The notes beneath the pieces are model-generated. The model saw only the letters and a list, made by a program, of their open reading frames with translations, made no database searches and was not told the origin of the DNA. From positions 1 through 64,000 of the forward strand of contig UCKS01000005.1 in the NCBI GenBank assembly GCA_900473045.1: DNA of 64,000 nt. Reading direction: 5' to 3'. The first letter of the stretch is position 1, and each line of letters opens with the position of its first letter. This DNA is from Hyphomicrobiales bacterium. Lineage in GTDB: Bacteria; Pseudomonadota; Alphaproteobacteria; Rhizobiales; Rhizobiaceae. The translations under genes were made by a program, and so were the position numbers. Below, piece by piece: positions 53,727-63,119 of the stretch.

Positions 53727-54119
53727 TCAGCGGTTAAATGCTGCAACGGCAAGCGCGACGGTGAGGGTGAAGGTTGCGAGAATGCAGGCGGAATTGCCGA
53801 TGATCCGCAGGGGATGGGTTGGCGCGTTGGCGCGCAGTCCGAACGGATGCAAAACCCGCCCGGCCACTGTCAAAGCGCCCGCCGTATGCAGCCAGAGCGG
53901 GCCTGCACCCTGTGCCTCGGCCAGCATCATCAGGATCAGGATCATCGGTACCCATTCGACGAAGTTGCCGTGCTGGCGAACACGTTCATGCAGATCGACA
54001 TTGCCGCCGTCGCCGATGGAAAGGCTAAGTGCCGACCGGGTCTTGCTGACATTGATCCATAGAATCAGGAAAATGACGGCCAGAACGATCGCGTAAAGCG
54101 AGGTAATCGGGAAATTCAT
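53727..54119 (-). CDS. MAPEG-family membrane protein
   Basis: A 130-residue four-helix membrane protein of the MAPEG superfamily (glutathione S-transferase-like): VDLHERVRQHGNFVEWVPMILILMMLAE is the characteristic ERxxxNHxE-like motif with GLHPFGLRANAPTHPLRIIG later. Such proteins use glutathione or eicosanoid-like substrates in detoxification. It is first of the MAPEG-DGPF-sigma run (38-base gap), perhaps giving the sigma unit a stress context. Confidence 0.85.
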   Translation of the reverse strand: MNFPITSLYAIVLAVIFLILWINVSKTRSALSLSIGDGGNVDLHERVRQHGNFVEWVPMILILMMLAEAQGAGPLWLHTAGALTVAGRVLHPFGLRANAPTHPLRIIGNSACILATFTLTVALAVAAFNR

Positions 54120-54246
54120 TGCTGTTACTCTTCGGTGTTTCTGTCTCTACCTCCCAAGAACGTTGCCCGGTTCGGGATTTCGACATGGCGTGAAAATTAT
54201 TTTGCATTTTTTGATGCGGCCGCCGGGATCGCGAACCCGGGTGCTG

Positions 54247-54828
54247 TTATACCGGGAGCCTGGAAAAACGAACGTCAACGACCGAAGCAGGGATCGTGAT
54301 CTCGTCACCGAGCGACCATTCCGCTGCCCGCGCCGCCATGCCGGCTGGAACCTTTGCCGATCCGCCGGGACCTGGAGGCACGTCATAGGTCGCGTGTGCG
54401 TCATGCGGCAGGATCACAGCATAACCGCGTTGCATTGCCGCCCGGGCGGTCGATGCCACGCACATTTCGGAAAAAACTCCGCAAAGGGCAACGGTTTGCA
54501 CGGCGGATGCCGCGAGCAGGCCGTGCAGTGATGTGCCATCGAAGCCATCATCTGCGGTTTTCCGCACCACGCTTTCGCCGGAAAGCGCTGGAAAATGAAG
54601 TGTCCAGCCCGGTTGATGCGGCTCATCGGTCGTGCCGGGAGCGCCATCGTTCTGCAGGAAAATCACCGGAACCTTTGCCGCGCGCGCCGCGGCAATCAGA
54701 GTTTCGACGGCCTTGAGCAATCCGGCATGGTCCGGGACCGCTTCGATCCCGGTGACGAATGCCACTTGGACATCGACAACGACCAGGGCATCCGCCGTCG
54801 CCTCAACGCTCTCTGATTGCTCCACCAA
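54247..54828 (-). CDS. Isochorismatase-family cysteine hydrolase
   Basis: A 193-residue hydrolase with the D-K-C triad: ALVVVDVQVAFVTG (D), SVVRKTADDGFDGT (K) and CGVFSEMCVASTARAA (C). Family members hydrolyse amides such as nicotinamide or ureido compounds, or isochorismate. The substrate is unassigned. It follows the methyltransferase gene by 54 bases. Confidence 0.88.
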   Translation of the reverse strand: MVEQSESVEATADALVVVDVQVAFVTGIEAVPDHAGLLKAVETLIAAARAAKVPVIFLQNDGAPGTTDEPHQPGWTLHFPALSGESVVRKTADDGFDGTSLHGLLAASAVQTVALCGVFSEMCVASTARAAMQRGYAVILPHDAHATYDVPPGPGGSAKVPAGMAARAAEWSLGDEITIPASVVDVRFSRLPV

Positions 54829-54882
54829 AAAGTACCTCGTTCGCTTTTATCACATCGCAAAGATCGGGAAGTCGTATGGAGA

Positions 54883-55479
54883 TCAGGACCGTTTCGTCGC
54901 CAGGACGTGGAGCCACTCGGTCGGCTTATTGTCATAGCCGCTTCCCGACCGAGCCTCGATCGAGACCGATGCCCAGTCCACCTTGGCGTAGATGTCTCTC
55001 AACCAGCTTTGAGAGGGATAGTTGTAATACCGGTCGAACTCGTCGCGGCCTTCGGTTTCCCCCGCCTTGAAGCTGGCGTAAAACACACCGTCTGCTTTAA
55101 GTGCTGCGTGGATGCGGGCGAGGATATCCGGCAGTTCGGCTCTGGGGATGTGCAGAAGGCAGGCATTGGCCCATATGCCATGATAGGCGCCTTGCTCGTC
55201 GAGATCGCCGAACAGCAATGTGGCGACGGGAATTCCAAGGCGTTTTTCTGCTTCGCGGGCAATTTCCGGGGTACCGTCCGTCGGGCGGACGTCAAACCCC
55301 TTTGCCAGCATGAACTCGCTGTCCTGCCCGCCACCGCACCCGAGTTCAAGAATGGTGGCGTGCGGCTGCAGCTGCGAAAGAAAAAGCTCGATCCGGGCCC
55401 GGCTAGGCTCCACGCCTCTGGATGTGTATTTGGCGGCTTCCATTTCATAGAAGCGCAGGGTGTTGGGATCGTGAGACAT
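54883..55479 (-). CDS. Class I SAM-dependent methyltransferase
   Basis: A 198-residue methyltransferase: ILELGCGGGQDSEFMLAKGFDV is motif I, FGDLDEQG and WANACLLHIPRAELPDIL follow. Substrate unknown. Probably in operon with the isochorismatase-like gene. Confidence 0.88.
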   Translation of the reverse strand: MSHDPNTLRFYEMEAAKYTSRGVEPSRARIELFLSQLQPHATILELGCGGGQDSEFMLAKGFDVRPTDGTPEIAREAEKRLGIPVATLLFGDLDEQGAYHGIWANACLLHIPRAELPDILARIHAALKADGVFYASFKAGETEGRDEFDRYYNYPSQSWLRDIYAKVDWASVSIEARSGSGYDNKPTEWLHVLATKRS

Positions 55480-55584
55480 TGCTCTTTCAGGATTTTCTCA
55501 TAAACTATTGTTTATATTGAAAATACTGGAAGTCCTCGTCAATGTCAAAACCAGAAGTTGAACCCCGTCATGGCGACCAGAAAG

Positions 55585-56655
55585 TCAGACCTTCCGGCCG
55601 GCCTCGTTGAAGAAATGTAGATTTTTCACCGGAAGCTTGACATCGACTTCACCGTGCATGCCAAGGAAACGGCGATCCAGCGTGAAGGCTTTGAAGGCGA
55701 CGGGGCCAAGTTTCAGGTGGACGATGATACCGAAGCCGGTGGGCTCGACCAGATCGACGGTGGCCTTGAGAACGTCCGGGCCTTCGGCGCCGAGAACGAC
55801 ATGTTCAGGGCGGATGCCGAGCGTGGCGCGGCTGCCATCGGCAAGGTTGGCAACGCCACTGAGCGGCAGAACGACGCCGCCGGTCAGCGCAAAATTCGCG
55901 GTATCGCCGGTCGCCATGTAGCGGCCCTCGAAGAAGTTCATGCCCGGCGAGCCGATGAAACCGGCAACGAACAGGTTGGCGGGGTTGTCGTAGAGTTCGA
56001 GCGGGCTGCCGACCTGCTGGATGACGCCGCCATGCATGGCGACGATCCGGTCGGCCAGCGTCATGGCTTCGATCTGGTCGTGGGTGACGTAGATCGAGGT
56101 GGCGCCGAGGTCCTGGTGCAGCTTCTTGATTTCGGCGCGCATCTGCTCGCGCAGGCGGGCGTCGAGATTGGACAGCGGCTCGTCGAACAGGAACGCCTTC
56201 GGCTCGCGCACGATGGCGCGGCCCATGGCGACGCGCTGGCGCTGGCCACCGGAGAGCGCCTTCGGGCGGCGTTCCATCAGCGGATCGAGGCCGAGTTTCG
56301 TAGCAGCGTTGGCGACGACGGAGGCGATCTTTTCTTTCGCGGTCTTCCTCAAACGCAGGCTGTAGCTCATGTTCTTTGCCACGCTCATATGCGGATAGAG
56401 CGCGTAGGACTGAAACACCATGGCGATGTCGCGGTCCTTTGGAGCGAGATCGTTGACGCGCTTGCCGTCGATGCGGATTTCGCCATCGGTGACGGCTTCG
56501 AGGCCAGCGATCATCCGCAACAGCGTGGACTTGCCGCAGCCGGACGGACCGACCAGAACGACGAACTCGCCGTCCTTGATCTCCAGATCGATGCCGTGCA
56601 GCACTGGATGGATGCCATAGGATTTGTGGATGGCGGCGATATCGATGGATGCCAT
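55585..56655 (-). CDS. Sugar-type ABC transporter ATPase (UgpC/MalK-like)
   Basis: A 356-residue ATPase with Walker A GPSGCGKST, signature LSGGQRQR, Walker B AFLFDEPLSNLD, VTHDQIEAMTLADRI and a C-terminal TOBE/OB regulatory part. Typical of carbohydrate importers. It is last in the GntR operon, 4 bases after the second permease. Confidence 0.94.
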   Translation of the reverse strand: MASIDIAAIHKSYGIHPVLHGIDLEIKDGEFVVLVGPSGCGKSTLLRMIAGLEAVTDGEIRIDGKRVNDLAPKDRDIAMVFQSYALYPHMSVAKNMSYSLRLRKTAKEKIASVVANAATKLGLDPLMERRPKALSGGQRQRVAMGRAIVREPKAFLFDEPLSNLDARLREQMRAEIKKLHQDLGATSIYVTHDQIEAMTLADRIVAMHGGVIQQVGSPLELYDNPANLFVAGFIGSPGMNFFEGRYMATGDTANFALTGGVVLPLSGVANLADGSRATLGIRPEHVVLGAEGPDVLKATVDLVEPTGFGIIVHLKLGPVAFKAFTLDRRFLGMHGEVDVKLPVKNLHFFNEAGRKV

Positions 56656-56659
56656 GGGA

Positions 56660-57493
56660 TCAGCCTTTCACGGCGCCGGCCGTCAGGCCCTGCACGAGGT
56701 AACGTTGGATCAACAGGAAGAACAGGCAGGCCGGGATGAGCGCCATGACGCCCGCCGCCATCATCTGTCCGAAGTCGACCGAGAATTTCGATACGAAGGA
56801 GAGTAGCCCAACCGGGAAGGTCGCTGAATCGTTTCCGGAAATCAGCATCAGCGAGAACAGAAGCTCGCTCCAGGCGGCCGTGAAGACGAAGCCGAGGGTC
56901 GCGGCAATACCGGGCAGCGTCAGCGGCAGGATGATCTGGCGAAATGCGACAAACTGGGTGGCGCCGTCGATCATCGCGGCTTCCTCAAGGTCCTTCGGAA
57001 TACCATCAAAGAACGACTGCATCAGGAACGTGGCAAACGGCACGTTGAAGGCGGTGTAGACGATGACGAGGCCTGTCAGGCTGTTGGTCAGACCGAGCGG
57101 CGAGAGGATCTTGAAGATCGGCGCCACCAGCATGACCAACGGGAACATCTGGGTGAGCAGCATCAGCGTGATGATCCAGTACTTGCCACGGAAATTGAAG
57201 CGCGACATGGCGTAACCGGCAAGCGAGGCAAGGACTGTGACGATGACGGCAGTCGAGCCGGAGACGATCAGGCTGTTCTTGAAGAAGGTCGGGAATTCAC
57301 TGTGTTTCAACACGAAGTCGAAATGCTCGAAGCTGGTCCGCGACGGCCACATCTTGATGCCCTCGGAATAGAGCAGCTTGTTCGGCGTGACCGAGACTTT
57401 CAACAGCCAGTAGAGCGGGAACAGCGCAAAGACGACATAGGCGAGGATGGCCAGACGATGGGCGAGAACGGAGAGGATGCGTTTGCCGGTCAT
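56660..57493 (-). CDS. Sugar ABC permease (MalG-like)
   Basis: A 277-residue permease with six helices and the EAA-type loop EEAAMIDGATQFVAFRQIILPLTLPGI. Belongs to the carbohydrate-uptake-1 family. Stop and start are 4 bases from the neighbouring permease and ATPase genes. Confidence 0.92.
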   Translation of the reverse strand: MTGKRILSVLAHRLAILAYVVFALFPLYWLLKVSVTPNKLLYSEGIKMWPSRTSFEHFDFVLKHSEFPTFFKNSLIVSGSTAVIVTVLASLAGYAMSRFNFRGKYWIITLMLLTQMFPLVMLVAPIFKILSPLGLTNSLTGLVIVYTAFNVPFATFLMQSFFDGIPKDLEEAAMIDGATQFVAFRQIILPLTLPGIAATLGFVFTAAWSELLFSLMLISGNDSATFPVGLLSFVSKFSVDFGQMMAAGVMALIPACLFFLLIQRYLVQGLTAGAVKG

Positions 57494-57497
57494 GATC

Positions 57498-58439
57498 TCA
57501 ATCCTTGCTCAACAGCCACTGACGCAGGATCACGATCAGCATCGAATAGGTGATCAAAAGCGCCAGCAGCACCAGCGCGATAGCCGAGGCATAGCCGAAA
57601 TCCAGCCGCTTGAAGGCCTGGGTGAAGATGTAGCTGGCGACGATCTGGCTGCGGTCGGCCGGCCCGCCGTTGGTCATGACGATGATCAGGTCGGCGAAAT
57701 TGGAAATCCAGACGGTGCGCAAAAGCACGGTGATGGCAATCGTCGGGGCGAGGAAGGGCAGGGTGATCGAGATGAACCGCTGCACCGGCCCGGCGCCATC
57801 GATACTGGCTGCCTCATAGAGATCGCGCGGGATCGCCTGCAGGGCCGCCAGAAGCGTGATGGCGAAGAATGGAATGCCCCACCAGACATTGGCGATGATC
57901 GGCCCCCACGTCGACAGCTGCGGATCCGACAGGATGTTGTAGGGCTCGTTCATCAGGCCAAGCGCAAACAGCCAATGGGGAATGGGGCCGACGACCGGAT
58001 TGAACAGCCAGGCCCAGTTGAGACCGGCGAGAAAGCTTGGAACCGCCCATGGCAGGAAGACCAGCGCCTGGACGATGGCTCGGCCATAGAATGGCTTGTC
58101 GAGCAACAGCGCAAGGATCAGGCCGAAGACGAACTGCAGCAACACGGACCAGCCGGTCCACCACAGCGTGTTCTTCAAGGCCCGGTAGAAATTCTGGTCC
58201 TCATAGAGCGTCCGGAAGTGATCGAGCCCGATGAAGCCGCCGGACATCGGATTGAGCAGCTGGATATCGCGGAAGGCGTAGGAAATGCCGAGCACCAGCG
58301 GCACCAGCATGACGGTGACGATCAGGATCAGCGCCGGCGCGCTATAGAGATAGGGGGCGGAGGCATCGGCAAGGCGCTTCTTCAGCGGCCGCTGGTCCCT
58401 GCGCGCGCCGCCGTTGCGGGCTGCTGCATGTGAAGCCAT
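57498..58439 (-). CDS. Sugar ABC permease (MalF/UgpA-like)
   Basis: A 313-residue permease with six helices and the loop YEAASIDGAGPVQRFISITLPFL. ATG 58439 (MASHAAARNGG) is chosen, because an in-frame ATG at 58550 lies inside the repeat region. It is separated from the binding-protein gene by the repeat at 58517-58652. Confidence 0.9.
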   Translation of the reverse strand: MASHAAARNGGARRDQRPLKKRLADASAPYLYSAPALILIVTVMLVPLVLGISYAFRDIQLLNPMSGGFIGLDHFRTLYEDQNFYRALKNTLWWTGWSVLLQFVFGLILALLLDKPFYGRAIVQALVFLPWAVPSFLAGLNWAWLFNPVVGPIPHWLFALGLMNEPYNILSDPQLSTWGPIIANVWWGIPFFAITLLAALQAIPRDLYEAASIDGAGPVQRFISITLPFLAPTIAITVLLRTVWISNFADLIIVMTNGGPADRSQIVASYIFTQAFKRLDFGYASAIALVLLALLITYSMLIVILRQWLLSKD

Positions 58440-58516
58440 CGTCAAATATTTCCGTTTCGCAATCGTTCGCCAGTCAGTGGATGCAGGAACCGCGTTTCGC
58501 AACGCTGTGGCTCGGA

Positions 58517-58652
58517 AAACCCCCTCTGGCCTGTCGGCCATATCCCCCACGAGGGGGGAGAAGACCCGTGGCGACCATCTCGGCTCAAGCGTCTGATGGT
58601 GCGGCAGGTGGAGCCCCTCCCCCTTGTGGGGAGGGGGTGGGGAGGGGTCTTA
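58517..58652. repeat. Palindromic repeat between binding-protein and permease genes
   Basis: A GC-rich block with arms built on CCCCTC...CCCCCACGAGGGGGGAG on the left and CCCCTCCCCCTTGTGGGGAG...GGGG on the right. It fills most of the 230 bases between binding protein and first permease. Same core as 24781-24923 and 36843-36938. Confidence 0.75.
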
Positions 58653-58669
58653 CCAAACGTAGGTCCGAC

Positions 58670-59929
58670 CTATTTGCTCGCGAGGAACTTCTGTTGAGCC
58701 TTGGTCATGTAGTCAGCCCATTGCTTGGCCATTTCTTCCGGCGTGATATCGCCAAGCATGGCTTCCTGGCTGGTCTTGATCGCCATGGAATCCTTGAAGA
58801 AGGCGAATTCTTCGAGGTAAGTCGGCATGACGGTCGGAACGGCATCCTTGTCGGCCAGTTCCTCGAACCAGCCCTTGAACTGATCCGTGGCAAAGAAAGG
58901 ATCCTTCTCGGCAGACTTGAGGGCCGGCAGGGCGCCGATCTTCTTGTTCCACTCGATATTGCCTTCCGGGCCTTCGAGCGTGGCAATCAGCTTCCAGGAC
59001 AGATCCTTGTTGGCGCTTGCCGACATCATCGACCAGCCGGCAAAGCCGATGGTCGGGAATGTCTTGCCGGATGGACCCTTCGGCATGGTGGTGACGCCGT
59101 AATCGGCGGCATCCATGCGTTCGGCGATGGCGATCAGCGCATCCGGGTCCTGATCGAGCATCGCGCAGGTGCCGGTATAGAAGCCGGCGACGATCTCGTT
59201 GAAGCCCCAGTTGACGCTGTCCTTCGGCGCATAGCCCTTCTTGTAGAGGTCGATCAGCCAAGTGAAGCCCTTGATCCAGCCTTCCTCGGAGAATTTCGAG
59301 GTGCCGTCTGCGTTGAAATAGGTGTTGTCGCCTGCCATCGTGGCGCCCATCATCATCCAGCCGTTCAGGCCGCCTGGACCGCCGCGCATGCAATAGGCAT
59401 ATTTGCCCGGCAGCTTCTTGATCTTTTCGGCCGCTGCGACGAAATCGTCCATCGTCTTCGGCGGGCCGTCGACGCCGGCTTCAGCGAAGATCTTCTTGTT
59501 GTAGAACATGGCGCGCAGATAGAAGCCGTAAGGCAGCATATAGGCCGTGTCCTTGACGTCGCGGCCAAGTTCAAGGGCGCGATCCGTCAGTTCCGGCGTC
59601 TGGTCCCAGGTCTTCAGGTAAGGCTCGAGGCTTTCGAGCATGCCATTGTTGGCATAGAGCGACAGCCAGGTATCCGGCATTTCCATCACGTCGGGGATTT
59701 CGCCGGCAGACACCATGGTGGCAAACTTCTGGAACGCCTCGCCCCAGGGCAGCGAGATGATCTCGACCGTCGTGCCGGGGTTGGCGGCTTCGAATTTGGC
59801 GACGATCGACTTCAGCGTTTCGGTGCGTTCCGGGCTGGTAATGACTTCCACCAGCTTGAGCTTGGTATCGGCAAAGGCAGTGCCTGCCATCAGCGTTGCG
59901 ACCAAGGTCGCGGCAATCAGTTTCCTCAT
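58670..59929 (-). CDS. Sugar-type ABC substrate-binding protein
   Basis: A 419-residue periplasmic binding protein of the extracellular solute-binding family 1. Signal peptide MRKLIAATLVATLMAGTAFA; SPERTETLKSIVAKFEAANPGTTVEII starts the mature lobe. AAAGGGAAACG lies before the start. The ligand is unknown; the family binds oligosaccharides, glycerol phosphates and other polyols. Confidence 0.92.
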   Translation of the reverse strand: MRKLIAATLVATLMAGTAFADTKLKLVEVITSPERTETLKSIVAKFEAANPGTTVEIISLPWGEAFQKFATMVSAGEIPDVMEMPDTWLSLYANNGMLESLEPYLKTWDQTPELTDRALELGRDVKDTAYMLPYGFYLRAMFYNKKIFAEAGVDGPPKTMDDFVAAAEKIKKLPGKYAYCMRGGPGGLNGWMMMGATMAGDNTYFNADGTSKFSEEGWIKGFTWLIDLYKKGYAPKDSVNWGFNEIVAGFYTGTCAMLDQDPDALIAIAERMDAADYGVTTMPKGPSGKTFPTIGFAGWSMMSASANKDLSWKLIATLEGPEGNIEWNKKIGALPALKSAEKDPFFATDQFKGWFEELADKDAVPTVMPTYLEEFAFFKDSMAIKTSQEAMLGDITPEEMAKQWADYMTKAQQKFLASK

Positions 59930-59972
59930 TTTCGTTTCCCTTTTATTGTTGGTTTAAGTTGTTGCTGTCGTG

Positions 59973-61145
59973 TCAGCCTATCGATGCGGCAGCGATTGCC
60001 GCTTCGATATCGCTCCAGAGGGCCTCCGTTCCCTCCAGGCCGACATGGAGCCGTACCGACCGCGGACTGATGCCGAAGGCGACCGCGGAATTGGGTTGTG
60101 CTTTTTGTGAAAGGACGACTTCGCCCGGCACGATCAGGCTTTCGTGGCCGCCCCAGCTGACACCGAGCTTGAACAGCTCAAGGTGATCTGAGAAGGTGCG
60201 GATATTGACGCCGTCCTTGAAGATGAAGGAGAACAGGCCGGACGTGCCCTTGAGACCGGGCGGCAGGTGATTGGCAAGGCCGGGATAGTTGACCGATTCA
60301 ACTGCATCATGCGCCTGCAGGCGCTTGGCGATCTCGACGGTCGATTGCTCATGCGCCTTCATGCGGATCGGCAGCGTCCGCATGCCGCGGATCAATAGCC
60401 AGGCATCGAATGGCGACAGCTTGCCGCCGAGATAGGGGTAGGCCTCCGAGCGTATGCGCCCGATCAGTTCCTTGGAGCCAGCGACCACGCCGGCGACGAC
60501 GTCGCTATGGCCGCCGAGATATTTCGAGGCCGAATGAATGACCAGATCGACGCCGAGCGAAATCGGCTGCTGGAAGATCGGGCTCGCCCAGCTGTTGTCG
60601 ATGGCGGAGATGATGCCATGGGTCTTGGCCAGCGCTGCGAGCGTTGCGACATCGTGCGTTTGCATCACCCAGCTCGTCGGGCTTTCGAGATAGAGAAACT
60701 TTGCGCCGGGCAGGGCCTTTGCGACTTCTTCCTCATCGCGGCCATCGACATAGGTTACCTCGATGCCCATGCGCTTGAAGAACGTGCCGAATAGGCGATA
60801 GGCGTCCGGATAGAGGTGCTTGACCGCAACGATGCGATCGCCCGGCTGGACGAAGGACAGAACCGTCGAGGAGATCGCCGACATGCCGCTGGCAAAGCCG
60901 ATGGCGTCTTCCGCGCCTTCGAGTTTCGCCAGCATTTCCTCGAATATCCGCACGGTCGGATTGAGGCCCCGCGTATAGATCGGCCGGACTTTTTCGCCGC
61001 GATAGGAGGCGACCATGTCGTCATAATCGGTGAAGGTGAACAGCGACGTCTGCACGATCGGCGGCACGACGGCGTCATAGGCATTGCTCACGTCGTGGGC
61101 GACGATGCGGGAAGCTTCCTCGAACGGATCAAACCCGTTGCTCAT
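59973..61145 (-). CDS. Cys/Met-metabolism PLP enzyme (cystathionine lyase/synthase type)
   Basis: A 390-residue fold-type I PLP enzyme: YTRGLNPTVR (Y58, R60 phosphate contacts), GFASGMSAISSTVLSFVQPGD, LESPTSW, AIDNSWASPIFQQP with the PLP-ring aspartate and SASKYLGGHSD with the Schiff-base lysine K208. This family does beta- or gamma-elimination or replacement on sulfur amino acids. It begins in the GntR stop (ATGA overlap) and is 43 bases before a sugar-type ABC operon, a combination not typical of methionine synthesis. It may cleave a sulfur or amino conjugate that the importer brings in. Confidence 0.9.
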   Translation of the reverse strand: MSNGFDPFEEASRIVAHDVSNAYDAVVPPIVQTSLFTFTDYDDMVASYRGEKVRPIYTRGLNPTVRIFEEMLAKLEGAEDAIGFASGMSAISSTVLSFVQPGDRIVAVKHLYPDAYRLFGTFFKRMGIEVTYVDGRDEEEVAKALPGAKFLYLESPTSWVMQTHDVATLAALAKTHGIISAIDNSWASPIFQQPISLGVDLVIHSASKYLGGHSDVVAGVVAGSKELIGRIRSEAYPYLGGKLSPFDAWLLIRGMRTLPIRMKAHEQSTVEIAKRLQAHDAVESVNYPGLANHLPPGLKGTSGLFSFIFKDGVNIRTFSDHLELFKLGVSWGGHESLIVPGEVVLSQKAQPNSAVAFGISPRSVRLHVGLEGTEALWSDIEAAIAAASIG

Positions 61146-61861
61146 TTGGACATTTCCTTGATGTCTTCCTCGACGATCGCGAGGATTTTCAGTGTTTCAG
61201 CACGCGCGGCTTCAGGGTCCTGGGCAGCGATCGCATTGAAGAGGGTGCGGTGGAACGGAAAGGAGCGGCGGGCGAAATCCAGCCGGTCGAAAGGCCATTC
61301 CCAGAAGCGCTCGAAAGCGCCGCGCATCTGTTCGAGCAACTGCTTGAACAGCGGATTGTGGGTGGCGTCGTAGATAGCGAGGTGGAAGGCCAGGTCTTCC
61401 GGGCCGGATGTGCCCTTGGATAGGTGCACCCGCTCCATCTCATTGAGCTTTTCCTCGATCATCCGGAGGTCTTCCGGCGTGCGGACGCGGGCTGCGACCA
61501 TACCGGCCTCCGCCTCGATACCCCGGCGCACTTCCAGCGTCATCAACAGCACGTCGCGCAGATGCGTCGTTTCCAGCGATAGCGGCATGTGGATCGTTGT
61601 GCCGGAAATCGGCTTCAGCAGATAGGTTCCGCTGCCCTTGCGGGCCTCGACAACGCCGAGCGCCTGAAAATGGCGGATGACTTCGCGGATGGTCGAGCGG
61701 CCGACGGCAAGCGCCGTCATCAATTCCCGTTCGGCCGGAAGACGGTCGCCAGGAACGAGGTTTGAGCGCTGGATGTAATCGGCAAGCGCTGCCGTCACCT
61801 GCTGCGCCCGGTCGGCCGGGGGCAGGGGGGCGAGCGCCGCTCTTGCATCCTTGTGCTTCAT
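61142..61861 (-). CDS. GntR-family regulator (FadR/FCD subgroup)
   Basis: A 239-residue regulator: winged HTH (YIQRSNLVPGDRLPAERELMTALAVGRSTIREVIRHFQALGVVEARKGSGTYL) and an FCD effector domain (RRGIEAEAGMVAARVR..., HLAIYDATHN). The stop overlaps the PLP gene start (ATGA), so it is first in the operon and probably autoregulated. A FadR-type half-consensus lies 27 bases upstream. Confidence 0.92.
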   Translation of the reverse strand: MKHKDARAALAPLPPADRAQQVTAALADYIQRSNLVPGDRLPAERELMTALAVGRSTIREVIRHFQALGVVEARKGSGTYLLKPISGTTIHMPLSLETTHLRDVLLMTLEVRRGIEAEAGMVAARVRTPEDLRMIEEKLNEMERVHLSKGTSGPEDLAFHLAIYDATHNPLFKQLLEQMRGAFERFWEWPFDRLDFARRSFPFHRTLFNAIAAQDPEAARAETLKILAIVEEDIKEMSK

Positions 61862-61887
61862 CGTCCGCTTTCCAGTTCAACCAGAAT

Positions 61888-61898
61888 TGGTCTGACAT
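61888..61898. promoter_or_regulatory. GntR (FadR-type) operator candidate
   Basis: TGGTCTGACAT matches the FadR-subgroup consensus TnGTnnnACnA except for its last base. It lies 27 bases before the GntR start, where an autoregulatory site is expected. Confidence 0.45.
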
Positions 61899-62094
61899 CT
61901 GAGCAATAGTGCAAATCACAGCGCTGCCGTCAAGCGCGTTTATACGTGACAGGAAAAATACGCAGGGGCTTGAATGGATGGGAGGTGGAGACGGGATGGC
62001 GCCGCATCTCGTGTGTGCGGCACAACGATCAGGCGAGAGGGCGCGGCCGCGCTAATCATACGGGTGATGCCTTGCCTGCTAGTTAGCCATTCAT

Positions 62095-63093
62095 TCAGGG
62101 AATGGGATTAGCCGTTTCTACCGCCAAGTCCGAAAGTCCGGCGGGATAGGTGCGGCCGCTGAGAGGGACCGCGTCGATCGCTGCAATCAGCCTGTCGACC
62201 AGCAGGTTTTCGGCGCGGCTGCCACGCGCAAACCGCCGGGTGACCAGGTAGACGTCGGCGGCCGGCGGGTTCTCGTAGGGCGGCAGCTGCCAGAGGTGCC
62301 GCGCCTCAATATCGGCAGAAACGACATGGATCGGCAAGGGGCCGAATCCGAAGCCAACCTTGATCAGCCGCTTGACCTCTTCGAGGTTGGTGAAAAGGCC
62401 AAGCACCTGGCCGCTGAAGTTTTCCCGCTGCCGCAGCCGTGCGACCGGTGCCAGAGCGCCACCGAGATGGTCGGTCTTGAAGGAGACATAGTCGAGTGTG
62501 GCGAGATCGGCGGTCTCCGTCCCGCGCTTGCCGAACAGCGGGTGACCGGGGGCGCAGAAAAAGCCGAAATGCTCGCGATACAGCACCGTATAATCCAGCT
62601 CCGGGTGCTTTTCGTGGGCAAGGCAGATGCCGAGGCAGGCCTCGCCGGACAGAACGTTATCGATGACCGTCTGGCTGGCGGACACCGTGGTGGAGAAACT
62701 GACCCGCGGAAATGTCCTGTGAAAATCGGCCAGGAACCGATCGAGGAACGGGCATTCGATATGGCTGGCAAAGGCCATTTCAACATGGCCGGTCACCAGA
62801 TCCCGATCGTCCTTGACGAGATCCGGCAGGCCGTTGACGATGTTGAACATGGTCTGGCATTCGGCATAGAGCCGCGCCCCGGCTGGCGTCGTGCGGAAAT
62901 GGTTGGAGGAGCGGTCGATCAGGCGGCAGGCCATGTGCTCTTCGAGGCGACGCAGCGCATTGCTGATGGTCGGCTGCTTCAGCGACAGGCGGTTGCCTGC
63001 AGCCGTCAGGCTCTTTTCCTCGACGATCACCGTGAAGGTGCGCAACAGGTTCCAGTCGATCTCCCAGACGAAGCGGCGTCTTGGGCTGGCCAT
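62095..63093 (-). CDS. LysR-family regulator
   Basis: A 332-residue LysR regulator with a short N-terminal extension, then IDWNLLRTFTVIVEEKSLTAAGNRLSLKQPTISNALRRLEEHMACRL as HTH and an effector domain with TGHVEMAFASHIECPFLDRFL. Divergent from the dimethylformamidase-like gene across a T-N11-A palindrome, which suggests that gene as its target. Confidence 0.92.
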   Translation of the reverse strand: MASPRRRFVWEIDWNLLRTFTVIVEEKSLTAAGNRLSLKQPTISNALRRLEEHMACRLIDRSSNHFRTTPAGARLYAECQTMFNIVNGLPDLVKDDRDLVTGHVEMAFASHIECPFLDRFLADFHRTFPRVSFSTTVSASQTVIDNVLSGEACLGICLAHEKHPELDYTVLYREHFGFFCAPGHPLFGKRGTETADLATLDYVSFKTDHLGGALAPVARLRQRENFSGQVLGLFTNLEEVKRLIKVGFGFGPLPIHVVSADIEARHLWQLPPYENPPAADVYLVTRRFARGSRAENLLVDRLIAAIDAVPLSGRTYPAGLSDLAVETANPIP

Positions 63094-63102
63094 GGGTCAC
63101 CT

Positions 63103-63119
63103 CATTCATTTGGTGAATG
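63103..63119. promoter_or_regulatory. LysR-type operator candidate
   Basis: CATTCA and TGAATG flank TTTGG; the inner TTCATTTGGTGAA fits T-N11-A. It lies 10 bases from the LysR start and 80 bases before the divergent gene. Confidence 0.6.
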
